A stretch of 64,000 nucleotides of DNA from Nepenthes gracilis (GCA_033239525.1 BSYO01000026.1:124001-188000); one strand, 5' to 3'; positions 10,158-20,342 are shown, counted from the first letter of the stretch. The notes: a model not told the origin generated them from the letters alone. A program made the numbers and translations.

Positions 10158-12897
10158 TAATGACCCGAGACCCAAAACATGATAATCAAGAAGAAGTTGG
10201 GCTCCATAAGGGTAGCAGTTTTTGAAATATAATAAAATGTGAGTAATTAAGTCAAAATATGTGAATTAAGGTCAAAAGGTTCGGGAGGAATCAGATTGAA
10301 AAGTTCAAAGATCCGGAATTAGCAAAATCGGGAACCAAAGTTGTAAATCTTGGAATGTTAACCTATAAATAAGATTCTGAGTTTTAAATCATGATAATCA
10401 TGGCTTATTAAGGTTATATAATCAAAATTAGTGTTCAATGACATGAAAATTTTGGTTAAAAGGGTCAAAATGGGTTCCCGACGGCAAAAACACAAAGTTT
10501 TTGCACTGCAAGTCGGCGTGGGGCCTGATCCATGCCCAACGTGCACTCAAGCCTGGTCTCGAGTGCCGATTCCAGCATATGGGCACCCAAGGCACGCTCG
10601 TTGTGCGCTCGAGCTCCAATTCTAGTGTATAGGCGCACGATGTTCGCTCACTGCGCACTCGAGCTCCAAACCTGCGAATAAAATGCTTGCGCGTGATTTT
10701 CTTCACCATTTTCTGCTTTCCAGAAGAAAATAAGAGAGAGGGAGAGGGAAGAGGAAGAGAGAGAAGGGAAGATGGAGGCCCGTGAGTCCGATTCCGTCTG
10801 AGAGCCAGTTAGAAAAGTGATAGATCGGGATAAGATAAGTACACTCATACTCTTCTCTTTTGTTTTCATATACTTTTGTCTTATTTGCTTCGGGTATCTT
10901 CGTTTCGATACCCGGTTAGGTTTATATTTATACTTATCCTAATTTAAGCATGAATATATGTTAATTTGAAGACCCAATTTGTAGCCTTAGTTCAGTTTCG
11001 GATGACAAAAACCCTAGCCCATCCGCCGAGCATGAATTCCCACAGGATTTTTGGGGCTTTTGATTTAATTAGGATTAGAATATGATTATGCATGACTTGG
11101 GTTAATTAATTTATCGATTGGGTATCCAAATTTGTGGAATTTGGTGAAATTTCATTCGCGAAGCCCTGAACCCCTGCCCGGGCACCGTTTGAGCTTTAAT
11201 TTGGAGTTTAATATACAAATTGACTTGGGATTATAATTACCCATATCTTGGGTTTGATAAATTACCCGTTGGATGTCTGAAATTTTGAGAATTAATCGAT
11301 TTGTGCATATGTGCACTGTTCATGGGTACTGTTCACCAAGGACTTCGGACAACATTTTACATAATTTTCCTATATTTAATTGCTAACAAAGTGATACATA
11401 TATTTGTATAAGTCCAATTGTATAATCCGGAAGCTTCGACATGTGCATTTGCAAAGAAAATTGTATCCAAAAACTCTTCAAATCAATCTGCTTTTAAAGG
11501 TAAGATTTCCTTACTCATTCCAAGCAATATGAACGAATTTGTTATGAATTATCAATCGAAAACTTTAAGAACTCTATCTAACATAATACTAAGAGGAAAT
11601 CCTAAATTTTCTAATCTTTAAAGGAAGTATGAACATCTGTTTCAAAATACTAAGCTTCAAAGAAGAAATATGTATAAACATGTGAGGACCTAAACTCACG
11701 AAGAATATGAAAATATGCTTATGAAAAGAAAATTTGATGATGGATGGAATTCTATAATCGAGATATGGACTTTTGGACTATGGACTTTGAAAATGTTGTC
11801 CAGTAGAGTGGGAACGAAGGATTTGGTGCTCGATATTAGAATTTCCTAATGAACAAGAAACTTAGACCAAGAGTTATGGATAACAAACTTAGACATGCCA
11901 AAATATGATGGTGGAACCTCAAGGATTACTCTAACCGTATATCCTGACCGTGTTTTATCGCGGATGATATCATTGGCATGCCTTAGTATATTATAGTGGA
12001 ATGTCATGGTCTGTTTAGCCGCTGGGTGGCATATAGCCCCGTCTATAGGGATTTATATGTAGACGACTCATCTCTGAGTCCTAATGAGAGGAGGATGGGC
12101 TTTAGATTGTGTAGGTGTACACAATTTGGGCCTCGACCGACTGCTTCCTTATTAGTAAGGCCTACTGATCTTAGTCCTCAAATGAAATAAGTTAATAACT
12201 AAGAAAGAGACAAAGGAAGAAATTAAAGAACACCGAACGAATCGTGAAGCTTTCTCTATGAATCATGATAGTCACATATGCATCTTTTTTATGTTCATAT
12301 ATCTCTCTTCTCCTTAACTTTATTTATATTGTTTACCCCATTTATTCATAATGTACTTGCTGAGCTGTTAGCTCACTCTTACATTTTCTTCCTTCCAGAT
12401 ATGAGCTACGAGCTGATATTCGATTAGTTAGAGCAAGGCGAGGAATCACTTAAGGAAAGTTACTACTTCTGGAGAGACATAGAGTTTTGTTGTAATTAAT
12501 GTATTAATATGTAACAAAATTTGTAGCATATTATTATTATGGTTATTGTTATGCTTCCACAAGTGACTTATGGATTTAGTTCTACTTCTACATTTAGTTG
12601 GATGCTTTGAATTTTGCTTAGATTTCGATGGCATATATATTAGATCCAATGCAGTAGTTGAGAATTGTTATGTCGAAGTTATAGATGATATGGTATTTGG
12701 TGATCCTATGTATGTACTATGGTTGAAAATATTGAAGTTTGGATATGTATATATTGTATGCAGGTTGTTGTATGGATTTTAGACCATTTTTAAAGGAAAC
12801 TCTGCCCGATTTTTTGTAAAAATTAGTTAGGTATGGGCATTAGTTCGGTATGTTGGTTAACGGAGGTTATTAGAGAAAAATAACATGTTTTGTCACA
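10158..12897 (+). repeat. solo LTR B of the chromovirus-type family
   Basis: A 2740 bp block flanked by perfect TTAGG duplications at 10153-10157 and 12898-12902, inserted in Tat gag. It ends TTTTGTCACA. Its start TATAATGACCCGAG suggests TG decayed to TA, and it aligns with TGTAATGTACCGG of LTR A and TGTGATGTACTG of LTR C. It contains a GC-rich promoter-proximal array (10531-10690), a GA-rich leader, and the motif GAGCTGTTAGCTCACTC..TTCCTTCCAG near 12361-12400 that recurs inverted in LTRs A and C. No internal region follows, so it is solo. It is longer than LTRs A and C, mainly through 5' sequence. Confidence 0.85.
10531..10690 (+). promoter_or_regulatory. GCTCGAG-type tandem module in U3 of LTR B
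   Basis: Roughly 49 bp units, each with a (G/C)TGCGC(G/A)CTCGAGCTCCAA core (at 10603 and 10651, with a more diverged unit before), end just upstream of an AATAAAA stretch near 10676. The same type of unit precedes the TATA box in the copia LTR at 36155-36868 and in LTR C. An enhancer or promoter role is an inference from position only. Confidence 0.55.
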
Positions 12898-13689
12898 TTA
12901 GGGACGACCCAGAACCGCAAGCAGTCCAAGACCCCTATGAGTTGAGGAATTACCTCAACAAGAGGGAGATGTTGGCTCCTTCCCACGTGGAGGAAAAGTT
13001 AGAGAAAGTCTGGCAATGAGTCTTTAGTGGAGACAACTGAGGCGAAACTGACCTACACCAGTCTCCATTTACAACAGAGATTTGGACAAGGCCGCTTCCC
13101 CCGAAGTTTAAGATGTCGAACCTTGACTTATTTGATGGAAGTGCTGACCCCATGGATTATCCAGACCATTTACGCGAGTATCTAAACCTCAAAGGTTTGG
13201 ATGAGACGATGATGTGTTAGTACTTCCTGTTGACACTCAATGGAGACATAAGGATCTGGTTCTCTAGGCTGCTTGCGAACTCAATCCACTCATTCAGTGA
13301 GTTGGCAGAGACATTCCTCTCCCAATTTGCTTCTAGTCGGAGAATTGAGAAACAATTAAGGCACCTCGTCCGTGTGAAGTAAGAGGCCAAGGAGAGCCGA
13401 AGAGTTTTTTGTCCCATTTCATCGCAGAGGCCACTCAGATCCCCAAGCTTTCAGATAAGGTCAAGCTCAATGCATTTCTATCTACATTAGAATGAGGCGG
13501 CTTCTTCGAGCACCTCATCCATGAGGGCCCGTGGACATTCAAGGAGGCTGAGGCCATAGTAAGAGCTTGCATAATAGCCCAAGAAGCCAACGATGCGAAA
13601 AAGTCCGATTGAGAGGAGAATTTTCACCTGGCGATGGTAGAAGGAAAGAGAAAGAATAAGAACTATCAAGGTTCCCAAGGGCCAAGAAA

Positions 13690-13830
13690 AACCTCAATCT
13701 GGTTAAGGAGGCTCGAAACGCAGCAAGATTGCACGCAGCGGCGTACCAAAAGGGAGTCACCCGATACCGTAGTAATGAGATGAAGGCGCGTTAGTTTGAA
13801 GTAGGGGGACTAGTGATAAAGGCCTGAGGG
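13690..13830 (+). pseudogene. integrase C-terminal fragment fused to gag (Tat lineage)
   Basis: Directly after the gag tail the translation reads NLVKEARNAARLHAAAYQ, then VTRYRSNEMKAR, a stop, then FEVGGLVIK. In gypsy integrases this is the helix before the chromatin-side tail followed by the (F/L)xVGDLVL(R/K) motif. Protease, RT, RNase H and most of integrase are missing between gag and this point, so a deletion of about 3 kb or more joined them. The GGGGGACTAG at 13804 looks like a polypurine tract but lies inside this codon string. Confidence 0.6.
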
Positions 13831-13841
13831 CTTGGACCCGC

Positions 13842-14067
13842 GTCCCAAGAGGCCCATGTGGCTGATTTGACCCAAAGAATTAAATTGGCTCTAGAGACTC
13901 GAAGACCTAAACTAATGTCCCAAGAGGCCCACATGTTTGATTTGGCCTGAGAGGTTAAATTTAGCTCAAGAGGTCCAAGGACTTAGGTCTACATCCCGAG
14001 AGGCCCAAGGAATCGATTTGGCCTGAGAAGATAAATTGGCCTTGGAGGTTTGAAGATTTAGGCTCTC
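13842..14067 (+). repeat. 75-bp tandem repeat, three copies
   Basis: Three head-to-tail units start near 13842, 13917 and 13993. Each begins with GTCCC(A/G)AGAGGCCCA or a variant, continues GATTTGGCCTGAGA, and ends near a GA-A-G-C-TT/CC-TA block. The period is 75-76 bp, with moderate divergence. They lie downstream of the integrase fragment in what is either the 3' non-coding region or the truncated 3' LTR of the Tat derivative. Repeats of CCAAGAGG also occur in its 5' LTR. Confidence 0.8.
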
Positions 14068-14172
14068 ATCGTAAGAAGGCAGACTTGTCCCTCAAATATG
14101 GAACGCTTGTCACCTCAAAAAATACAGTCAACAAATAAAAAGAAGGCCAGATAAAGTCAAATGCATTATTTG
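14068..14172. other. remnant of Tat 3' region up to the next element
   Basis: About 105 bp with no coding signal, ending where the truncated LTR of the gene-carrying element begins. I see no recognisable feature in it. Confidence 0.4.
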
Positions 14173-14293
14173 TCTCTCTTTCTCTCGCGCGCACCCTCTT
14201 CTCTCTGTTCGTTCCCCTTCTCCTCTACCAGAACTCCCCTTCCCCTGTAATACCGTCGTCGATCCTCAACGAGCAACCATGGAGCACGCATCA
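14173..14293 (+). repeat. truncated 5' LTR of the gene-carrying element
   Basis: Matches the last 121 bp of the 3' LTR (17530-17650) with nine transitions and no indel. It ends GCACGCATCA. The upstream part that should match 17258-17529 is absent, replaced by Tat-derived sequence, so the 5' LTR has been truncated. Confidence 0.72.
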
Positions 14294-15619
14294 AATGGTG
14301 CTTTCATTGAGACACAAGAAGAGGAGATGGCGCTGATTGAAGAACAAGCGCTCAACGCACTCGACGCATCCCTCGCCAAGCTTGCCAATGCGATGAAGGA
14401 CGTCCGGTGGGCTACCGACAGATTGGGCGCCAACACGTCCACCATGGTCTCCACTACAGCACAAATCCGGACATCCATGGTGGGACTCAGCCAATCGCTA
14501 CACAAATTTGAGCAACGCCCTAACTGGTCAGTGAACCTTTTACCTTCTGTGGCTTCTTCTACCATTACTTCCCATCTTCCAGTTCCAATTGCGTCACATC
14601 TTCACTTTCCCCAACCTAAAAATCCCCAACCTGCAATCCCTCCCATCACTAGTTCCGTACCACCACATGTAACTCAAATCACCGTTCCTATTTTCCCTAC
14701 AGAACCAATTCGGCACTCCTGTATCAATTGCATTGACCGCTTGCGCCTGCCGACTACCAATTCCTCTTTATTTTCAACTTCACCATCGTTCATGCCTTCC
14801 ACCACTACACTACTTCGAACCTCCATCACTGAGAGTTTGTCGACCTTAGCTCGAATCAAGAAACCATATCCACATGCGTCACCTGATTTCCGATTTGAAG
14901 AGCAACCTACCACCCCATCTCGGCAAAAGCTTCCTCCACCACACAGCCTTCCAACTCCTTCACAGGTCATGCCTTCACCCCTTATTAAATTCTTCACTCA
15001 TAATTGTCCAAATGTTGAAGCAATTCTGGACTCTGAGAACTTATCCGACAGTTTCCTTCTGACGGATAAGGACCAGAACAAGGCTCCTGTACTCGTTCCT
15101 GTCCCACCGTTGCAAGGGTTTAATAATTCAGACCCTACAGCCTTCGTTGTAGACCATAACAGCTACGCAGTGACAAACAACAAAGGTGAACATACACTGC
15201 TGGTTCCTGATGATTTTGTTCAGCCTGATGCTATATTGTAAAACAAGAAAATTGAGGCTCATGTATTGTTTCGAGGTATGGCTCCTTTGTTCCATCCTGT
15301 AAATAATCTGGAGTTGAAAATACTTCCAGTTTCTCCCTCCGCCTATTCGGCCAATCCAAACACCAAGTCCTTAAAAGCTCCAGTGGCAATCGGATCTGCC
15401 ATCTCATTAGTACCAAATGTGCACGCCAGAAGTATTGTTCGTACTTTGAACTTAGGCTCATTAAGCATGTTTCGTGACTATTTTTGGGATCTGGAGTACA
15501 GAATTCAGGCAGCTCAATTAGACTTGAAAAATCTGGTAATGAACAATTCTTGGTTGAACACGAGAGGCTGGGATATACAAGCTTGTCCCTATCAAGGCAG
15601 ATCCCACTCTGGCCCTTAG
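14279..15619 (+). pseudogene. gag-like ORF of the gene-carrying element
   Basis: An open frame of 320 codons (14279-15241) begins MEHASNGAF, reads out of the LTR and through the primer-binding site, and has an alanine-rich, probably helical N-terminus (EEQALNALDASLAKLANA). A proline/threonine/serine-rich middle follows. A single TAA at 15239 separates it from another 126 codons in the same frame ending ...PYQGRSHSGP. I cannot assign a family. Position after LTR and PBS suggests a gag, with the true start perhaps a later Met (14327). No zinc knuckle is visible. A host gene origin for part of it is not excluded. Confidence 0.5.
14296..14309 (+). other. putative tRNA primer-binding site
   Basis: TGGTGCTTTCATTG begins two bases after the proposed LTR end at 14293. 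Beginning with TGGT it could pair with a tRNA 3' ACCA end. The tRNA was not identified. Confidence 0.4.
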
Positions 15620-15929
15620 AAATGAACTCAGTTCCTCCACCGCAGAACAACCTTGGTTGGTGTATTCATGCTCCCATCAACTCCTCTTCATTAGAGGATT
15701 ATGTTGGTTGCAGGCAGTATAGGCATGATGAGGGAGCAATTATGCGCTCGGAATCATATTACTGCACATGGCTGGCAAAATACAAATGTGTTTGTTTCCA
15801 TTTCAGTGGTGCGAGTACACTCTAGGTTGTAAAATGTGTACACAATTCTATTTTTCAAAGGGAGGGAACTGTATTAATGGCTCTTCTTCAGCTACACAAG
15901 GGTATTGCAGATTTTCTGCAGGTGGTTGC

Positions 15930-16216
15930 CTCCAAGAAGGACTTGCAGTTGGACTATATTGATTTATACATTATACATTGGCCATTAAGGATGAAGAAGG
16001 ATTCTACGACTTTTGAGCTTGAAAACTTCCTTCCAACTGATATTAGAGCACATGGAAGACTATGATGATGATCTGTGCTTAGGAAAGGCAAAGGTAATTG
16101 GTGTAAGTAACTTTTCCATGAGGAAACTCGGGGATTTGCTCGCGATTGCCGGTATTCCTCTTGCTATCAACCAAGTCAAATGCCATCCCTTTTGGCAGCA
16201 GAGCAAGCTACATGAG
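15930..16216 (+). pseudogene. captured aldo-keto reductase fragment (AKR4C-like)
   Basis: The translation gives [16 protein letters not shown] and ENFLPTDI, then after a one-base frameshift [20 protein letters not shown] and [18 protein letters not shown]. These are the conserved central strands and helices of plant NADPH-dependent aldo-keto reductases, including the family's DLY.IHWP, GVSNFS and NQVxCHP motifs. About 95 of the usual 310-330 residues remain. The N-terminal catalytic Tyr region and the C-terminal NADPH-binding part are absent. No intron is visible, which fits capture through RNA. The segment sits head-to-tail with an unrelated agenet fragment. Confidence 0.82.
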
Positions 16217-17195
16217 TTCCAATCCTTTGTCTTCGTCAGGGCTAAAGAAGGGTGTGCTAATGTTGCATATTTAGAAGGCATGTATGAAAACAAAAGGGAA
16301 CACAAGAAAGTTCAAGTGAGATGGTTTTTAATGCTAACGATTCAGACTTTTTATGCTAATACAAATGTTGTACAAGGAACTGAGAGGATTAGAAACTTTG
16401 GAGAGCAGCAATACTTCTTGAAAGTTCATTCTGGAGTTGAATACAGGAAGAAAATTGCCTATGAGCCACTGTGCCAAGACATCAAATACTATATGTCTAG
16501 TAGGAGATTGTTTACCTTCAGAAATGTGGAGTTCACTAAAAGCTGGGAGAGCCGGGTTTTAAAGGTTGATGAGGAGCTTGAGTTGCCGTCCCAAGACAGT
16601 GACATCGAGGTCTTTGGATTAGGATTCTTGTCTTAGAAATATTCGGGAGAGCGGTGAAAGTTCAATATGATGATTGGGAAGATCGGGATGGAGGCGGCAA
16701 CCTTGAGGAATGGGTTCCAGTTTTTGGGTGGCTACTCGATAAACTCGGTGTGAAAGGCTCTAGACGACCCACACTCCAGCGGAGCCCTCCTCATACAAAT
16801 GCAACAGACGTTTCCTATGAAGCTGGAGTGCATATAGACGCCGGGTGGAATGATGAATGGTGGAAAGGCATCATTGCAGGAGTAAGCAATGGACTCATTG
16901 ACCACGTGCGGGTTTACATTCCGGGTGAAACCTTGTTCTTGAATGATAGTCAGTGGATTGATGAATTTTCAAGAAGGGTATATCTTAGAGATCATAGGTT
17001 GGCAGCAAGTGGTGAAATTGCTCTTAATCTTATTGGATGCGTGTGTGAGCTCTTAAATTTGAGCGGAGCTCGATGCAAGGCTGAGAACCCAATCGGAGAA
17101 TCTACTTCTCCGCTCGCAAAGAGACCCGGTGGGAGAAGAAGTTACATCGGACACGGGACACCAGACGCGCTTGCGCTCAAGTTGGTGTTTGGCAG
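16217..17195 (+). pseudogene. captured BAH/agenet-type protein fragment
   Basis: Downstream of the reductase fragment the frame gives [16 protein letters not shown], resembling the core of a plant BAH domain. After a stop at 16634 come VKVQYDDWEDRDGGGNLEEW, RRPTLQRSPP, EAGVHIDAGWNDEWWKGII and HVRVYIPGE. The aromatic-rich VDAWW.DGWWEG-like block with the preceding YDD..GGGNLEEWVP is typical of plant agenet (Tudor-like) proteins, which read histone marks in the nucleus. The segment at 16340-16540 I do not recognise. It is decayed: at least one stop, and the frame ends at 17295 after running into the element's polypurine region. Confidence 0.65.
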
Positions 17196-17257
17196 TTTAT
17201 TTCATCAAACTTGTCCCTTATTCAACCCTAAGGACAAGGTTTTGATGGAGGCGGCAA

Positions 17258-17650
17258 TGTTACATGCATTGCAATTTTCAGTTTCTTATTTTTAATTTGT
17301 CTAGTGTTTCATTTGCGGTTCCTTCATGATACGTTGTTGTTTTAGTTGGGCCCTGCTAATTCAGTCTTCACTAGGCCCTAACTGATTTTGAGGATGGTTG
17401 TATTATATAGTGGTGAATGGTTACAGTAAGAAAGGAAGAAATATTACACTCTAATTTCCTCTCTCTGCGTCTCTCTTCTCTCTGCCCTTCTCTCTCTCTC
17501 TCTGGTTTCCCTCTTTCCCTCTCCCTCTTTCTCTCTTTCCCTCGCGCGTGCCCTCTCCTCTCTGTTCGTTCCCCTTCTTCTCTGCCAGAACTCCCCTTCC
17601 CCTGCAATACCGTTGTCGATCCTCAACGAGCAGCCATGGAGCACGCATCA
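17258..17650 (+). repeat. 3' LTR of the gene-carrying element
   Basis: Begins TGTTACATGCATTGC after the purine-rich GATGGAGGCGGCAA and ends GCACGCATCA, 393 bp in all. A TATA-like TATTATATAG lies at 17401, and a strongly CT-rich leader at 17460-17600 follows it. The last 121 bp match 14173-14293. The 5' end is placed by the TG and polypurine context only, since the left copy is truncated. The right flank TACTT is LTR sequence of chromovirus 2. Confidence 0.6.
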
Positions 17651-17800
17651 TACTTATACATATGATATTTTATTACTCAAATTAATTATATTTTGCATAT
17701 ATATAAATCTATTCATATTATTCAATACTTATACATATGATATTTTATTACTCAAATTAATTATATTTTGCATGCATGTGAATCTATTCATATTTCATAA
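17651..17800 (+). repeat. 75-bp tandem duplication at the start of chromovirus 2 LTR
   Basis: Two near-identical copies begin TACTTATACATATGATATT at 17651 and 17726. They differ mainly at CATATATATAA versus CATGCATGTGAA. The sister LTR near 31460 has only one such unit, so the duplication is specific to this copy. Confidence 0.82.
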
Positions 17801-18280
17801 AATATTATAAAGTTTATATTTTAAATTTATATAAATCACATTTGAATACTGAAATTTTTACAAAAAAAAGTGATAGTTTATGATGAAAAATTAGTGACAA
17901 ATATATCTTTATCACTATTAATAATTAGTATATATAATTTAGTGACAAATATATAATTTTATCATTAAAATTTTAAAATTAAAAAAATACTAGTTCATAA
18001 AATAATAAATAATAAAAATAAGAGTGGTAAAAATATATTGCTACTAATTATAAAATAATACATCCTAACAGCTAAATCATTATTAAAAAAACTTATCTCT
18101 TTCAATAAATTATAAATAATTTATTAATCATTTATTAAATATTTATAAATTAAATATTTACAAATACTTCAGGAAGCTTCGATATTACTGCTCACAGTGT
18201 CACCTCACGCCTCTCTCTCTCACGCTTCTTTCTTCACAGCCCTAGCTTACAGACTTCGCGCTTCTCTTCCATACTATTCG

Positions 18281-19575
18281 CAATCAACAAATTTCTCTCG
18301 CTTCTCTCATATGCAACCAACCGTTTAGCTTTGCAAATGACGAGTCACTCACGAAATCGATGTTTACTATCTCACGGAGCTTTGCCTTAGGTATCTCCCA
18401 TTGCTCTCTATTGCTCTGGTTCATAATATTTTGAATCGATTCTTTGATATTGATAATAAACATATTTTGTTTCGACTTTGTATTGAAATAGAAAAGATCT
18501 GACAGATTTTGATATTTTCTCAATATCTTATAGTGTCTTTTTCGTCATCGTTTTCTTCGGTTCAACTGTTTTTTTTATTCATTTTTTTCTCATCTCTTAT
18601 TTCAAATATGTTCTTTAAGCTTCTAGTCGACGAAAATCCATAACAGAAGTCCGACTCAGAGTCGCCGTTATTCTCTATTCTCTATTTGAGGTATAGTGTC
18701 AGTTTTGAGCTATGTTAGTTGTTTTATGACCGTTGAGGATTTATGCTGATGATTTCTGCGTCTGTTGCATCTCTGTTACTTGAGAAAGCCAAATTTTCTG
18801 CTCTTGCATCTCGGTTGCAAAAAACAGAAGTATTGACCAATAAAAACTTGATAAAATAAATAAAAACTTCAAAGTAAGGGTAATCAGTTTGCAAAATCAC
18901 ATTGTATGCATATTCATGACCTACATAGAACAGGAAAAACAAGTTACTGAATGTGAAAAAATGGAATAATTCCTATAAACAAAGTCACACTCAGTTAAGA
19001 AGAATGAAGGTCTAATATTTTTGCAATGCTCATGCGTTCATATATTCAGTTGTTTCAACTGGTAGTGTAAATTAGTTCATTTTATATTAGTTTCCTAAAA
19101 ATTGATTCTACCCTACAAACTTGATTTCTATCTAAGCTGAATATATTTAGGTTAGAAGCAATATTGCTTAAACAATGATTTCTATGCTGGAATGTCTGAT
19201 ACATTTAATTGCTTGATTGTAATTATGCTAATCTGATTATTTAGGTTAGAACTACAATATCGTGCCTCTGCTTCTTTCTTTGTGTATGAATCTCACTTTT
19301 TGTCAATTCTCTTGTATCCAATTACCTATTTTGCTTCACAATCGATAGATTTATCTATTCTCTTATATTCAATCAGTTGTCATTTTTATAATTAATAAAT
19401 CAGTTACCAAATTGACACTTTTTATCTCATAAAGCTTTATTCTTGATATCACCCATTTTTCTTTTTTTATTTCACAATATCTTAACTTGATACTTTGATA
19501 TTGATTACAAACATATTTTGATTCATTTGTATTTTGAAATTAAAGAGATCTGATATATTTTTTATACAAATATTA
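18281..19575 (+). repeat. diverged direct duplication inside the CACTA-like element
   Basis: The segment 18281-18525 recurs at 19339-19575. Shared order: CAATC, a TCTC(G/T)CTTCTC-like leader, ATCTCA..AAGCTTT, TATC(T)CCCAT, TTTGATATTGAT(A/T)A, AAACATATTTTG, TTTGTATTGAAAT and AGATCTGA. Similarity is moderate. Both look like CT-rich leader plus first-intron sequence, so a promoter or 5' UTR unit was probably duplicated. Confidence 0.5.
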
Positions 19576-20024
19576 GCTTTTATATTCTTATACTAGCTTA
19601 TCAGTTGTAGTTTAGTTAGGTAGTTTGTCATATTTTTTGCTTTAACTTGCTCACTATTAGTTAGGCAATTGTCTCCGCCCTTGAATTGGTGAGCAGTCCT
19701 ATTAAGAGTTCACAATAAATACAAATTGTGTTTTCAGCAATTCTATATTTAACAAATTTATAATTTCTGATTCATTACTTGTTTTATATTAAAGCTTGTG
19801 TTAGTTTAATTAGCCGCTTATCAAATGGATGAAATTTGTTCACAACTGTTGTATAAATTGTTGATTAGTTCTATTGGAAACTAAGTTCCTAATTTATTGA
19901 ATAATACGTGTAAACTTCACATTTGAGTACTTTGTTTCATGGTCTATGCTCTGCTCTTGTACTATTAACCCATTTAGGAACCAAATGGGCTTACACCAAT
20001 AAATATTACTTGATTTTTACAAAC

Positions 20025-20342
20025 TAATAAGCCTTATGTTTTAGCATGCCAAGTTGAACAAATTTATTACGTGATAGAACATACAAATTTGAATTGCGAG
20101 TTGTTGTTAGGTTAATGCCATGTAATTTTTATAATATTCCTATTGGTGAAGAGATGAATAACCTTTATGAAAGATATATGGATGGTAATGAGTCAAGTTT
20201 AGAAACAAGCTTGGATTATGTGGTAGAGTTAAATGATCTGATGGTGCATTTAGTTAGAATTGATATTGAATCAGAGATTATAGGTATGAGTTATGCCGGT
20301 GGATCCAAAGACGCATGCAAGTCTAGTAGTGAAGAAGACTAG
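20025..20342 (+). pseudogene. CACTA transposase-associated C-terminal remnant (DUF4216-like)
   Basis: The frame reads TNKPYVLACQVEQIYYVI, then after a one-base shift FYNIPIGEEMNNLYERY and VVELNDLMVHLVRIDIE, followed by an acidic serine-rich tail ending at 20342. The pattern FxLASQAxQVxYV..., a short linker and a PRDLYDIP-like motif is what I recall of the domain at the end of plant CACTA TNP2-type proteins. The first two thirds of the transposase are missing. If correct, this fragment independently supports the CACTA assignment. The match is from memory of family pattern, hence moderate confidence. Confidence 0.5.

Larger units (their letters stand above)
9703..13680 (+). pseudogene. gag of Tat-lineage element, split by solo LTR B
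   Basis: The frame from the ATG at 9703 begins MVNTREQSS and runs through RALAARMDDM to a lysine-rich stretch before a stop near 9970. It is broken by LTR B. After 12897 the frame resumes, and from 13095 gives PLPPKFKMSNLDLFDG, DPMDYPDHLREYL and IRIWFSRLLANS, the hallmark Retrotrans_gag core of Tat elements. Further on it reads FLSQFASSRR and, in a shifted frame, KLNAFLSTLE and ACIIAQEAN. In-frame stops occur (for example after DETMMC and LRHLVRVK). The product would be the capsid precursor; this copy cannot make it. Confidence 0.75.
14173..17650 (+). mobile_element. LTR retroelement carrying aldo-keto reductase and agenet gene fragments
   Basis: A 121 bp direct repeat (14173-14293 and 17530-17650, nine differences, all transitions) bounds a 3 kb interior. 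The interior starts with a primer-binding-like TGGTGCTTTCATTG, contains a gag-like ORF, then an aldo-keto reductase segment and a BAH/agenet-type segment. It ends with a purine-rich TTTTGATGGAGGCGGCAA just before TGTTACATGC. No protease, RT, RNase H or integrase is visible. The simplest reading is a non-autonomous LTR element that transduced host mRNA sequences, comparable in principle to maize Bs1, with its 5' LTR truncated to the last 121 bp. Confidence 0.65.

Noticed and set aside
13803..13815. GGGGGACTAG followed by TGAT, read as polypurine tract plus LTR start
   Set aside because: The bases encode VGGLV of the integrase C-terminus, so the resemblance is probably coincidental. A degenerate 3' LTR starting here is not fully excluded.
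17371..17665. Overlapping Arg/Glu-rich and Leu/Ser-rich open frames
   Set aside because: Produced by the CT-rich leader of the 3' LTR on opposite strands.
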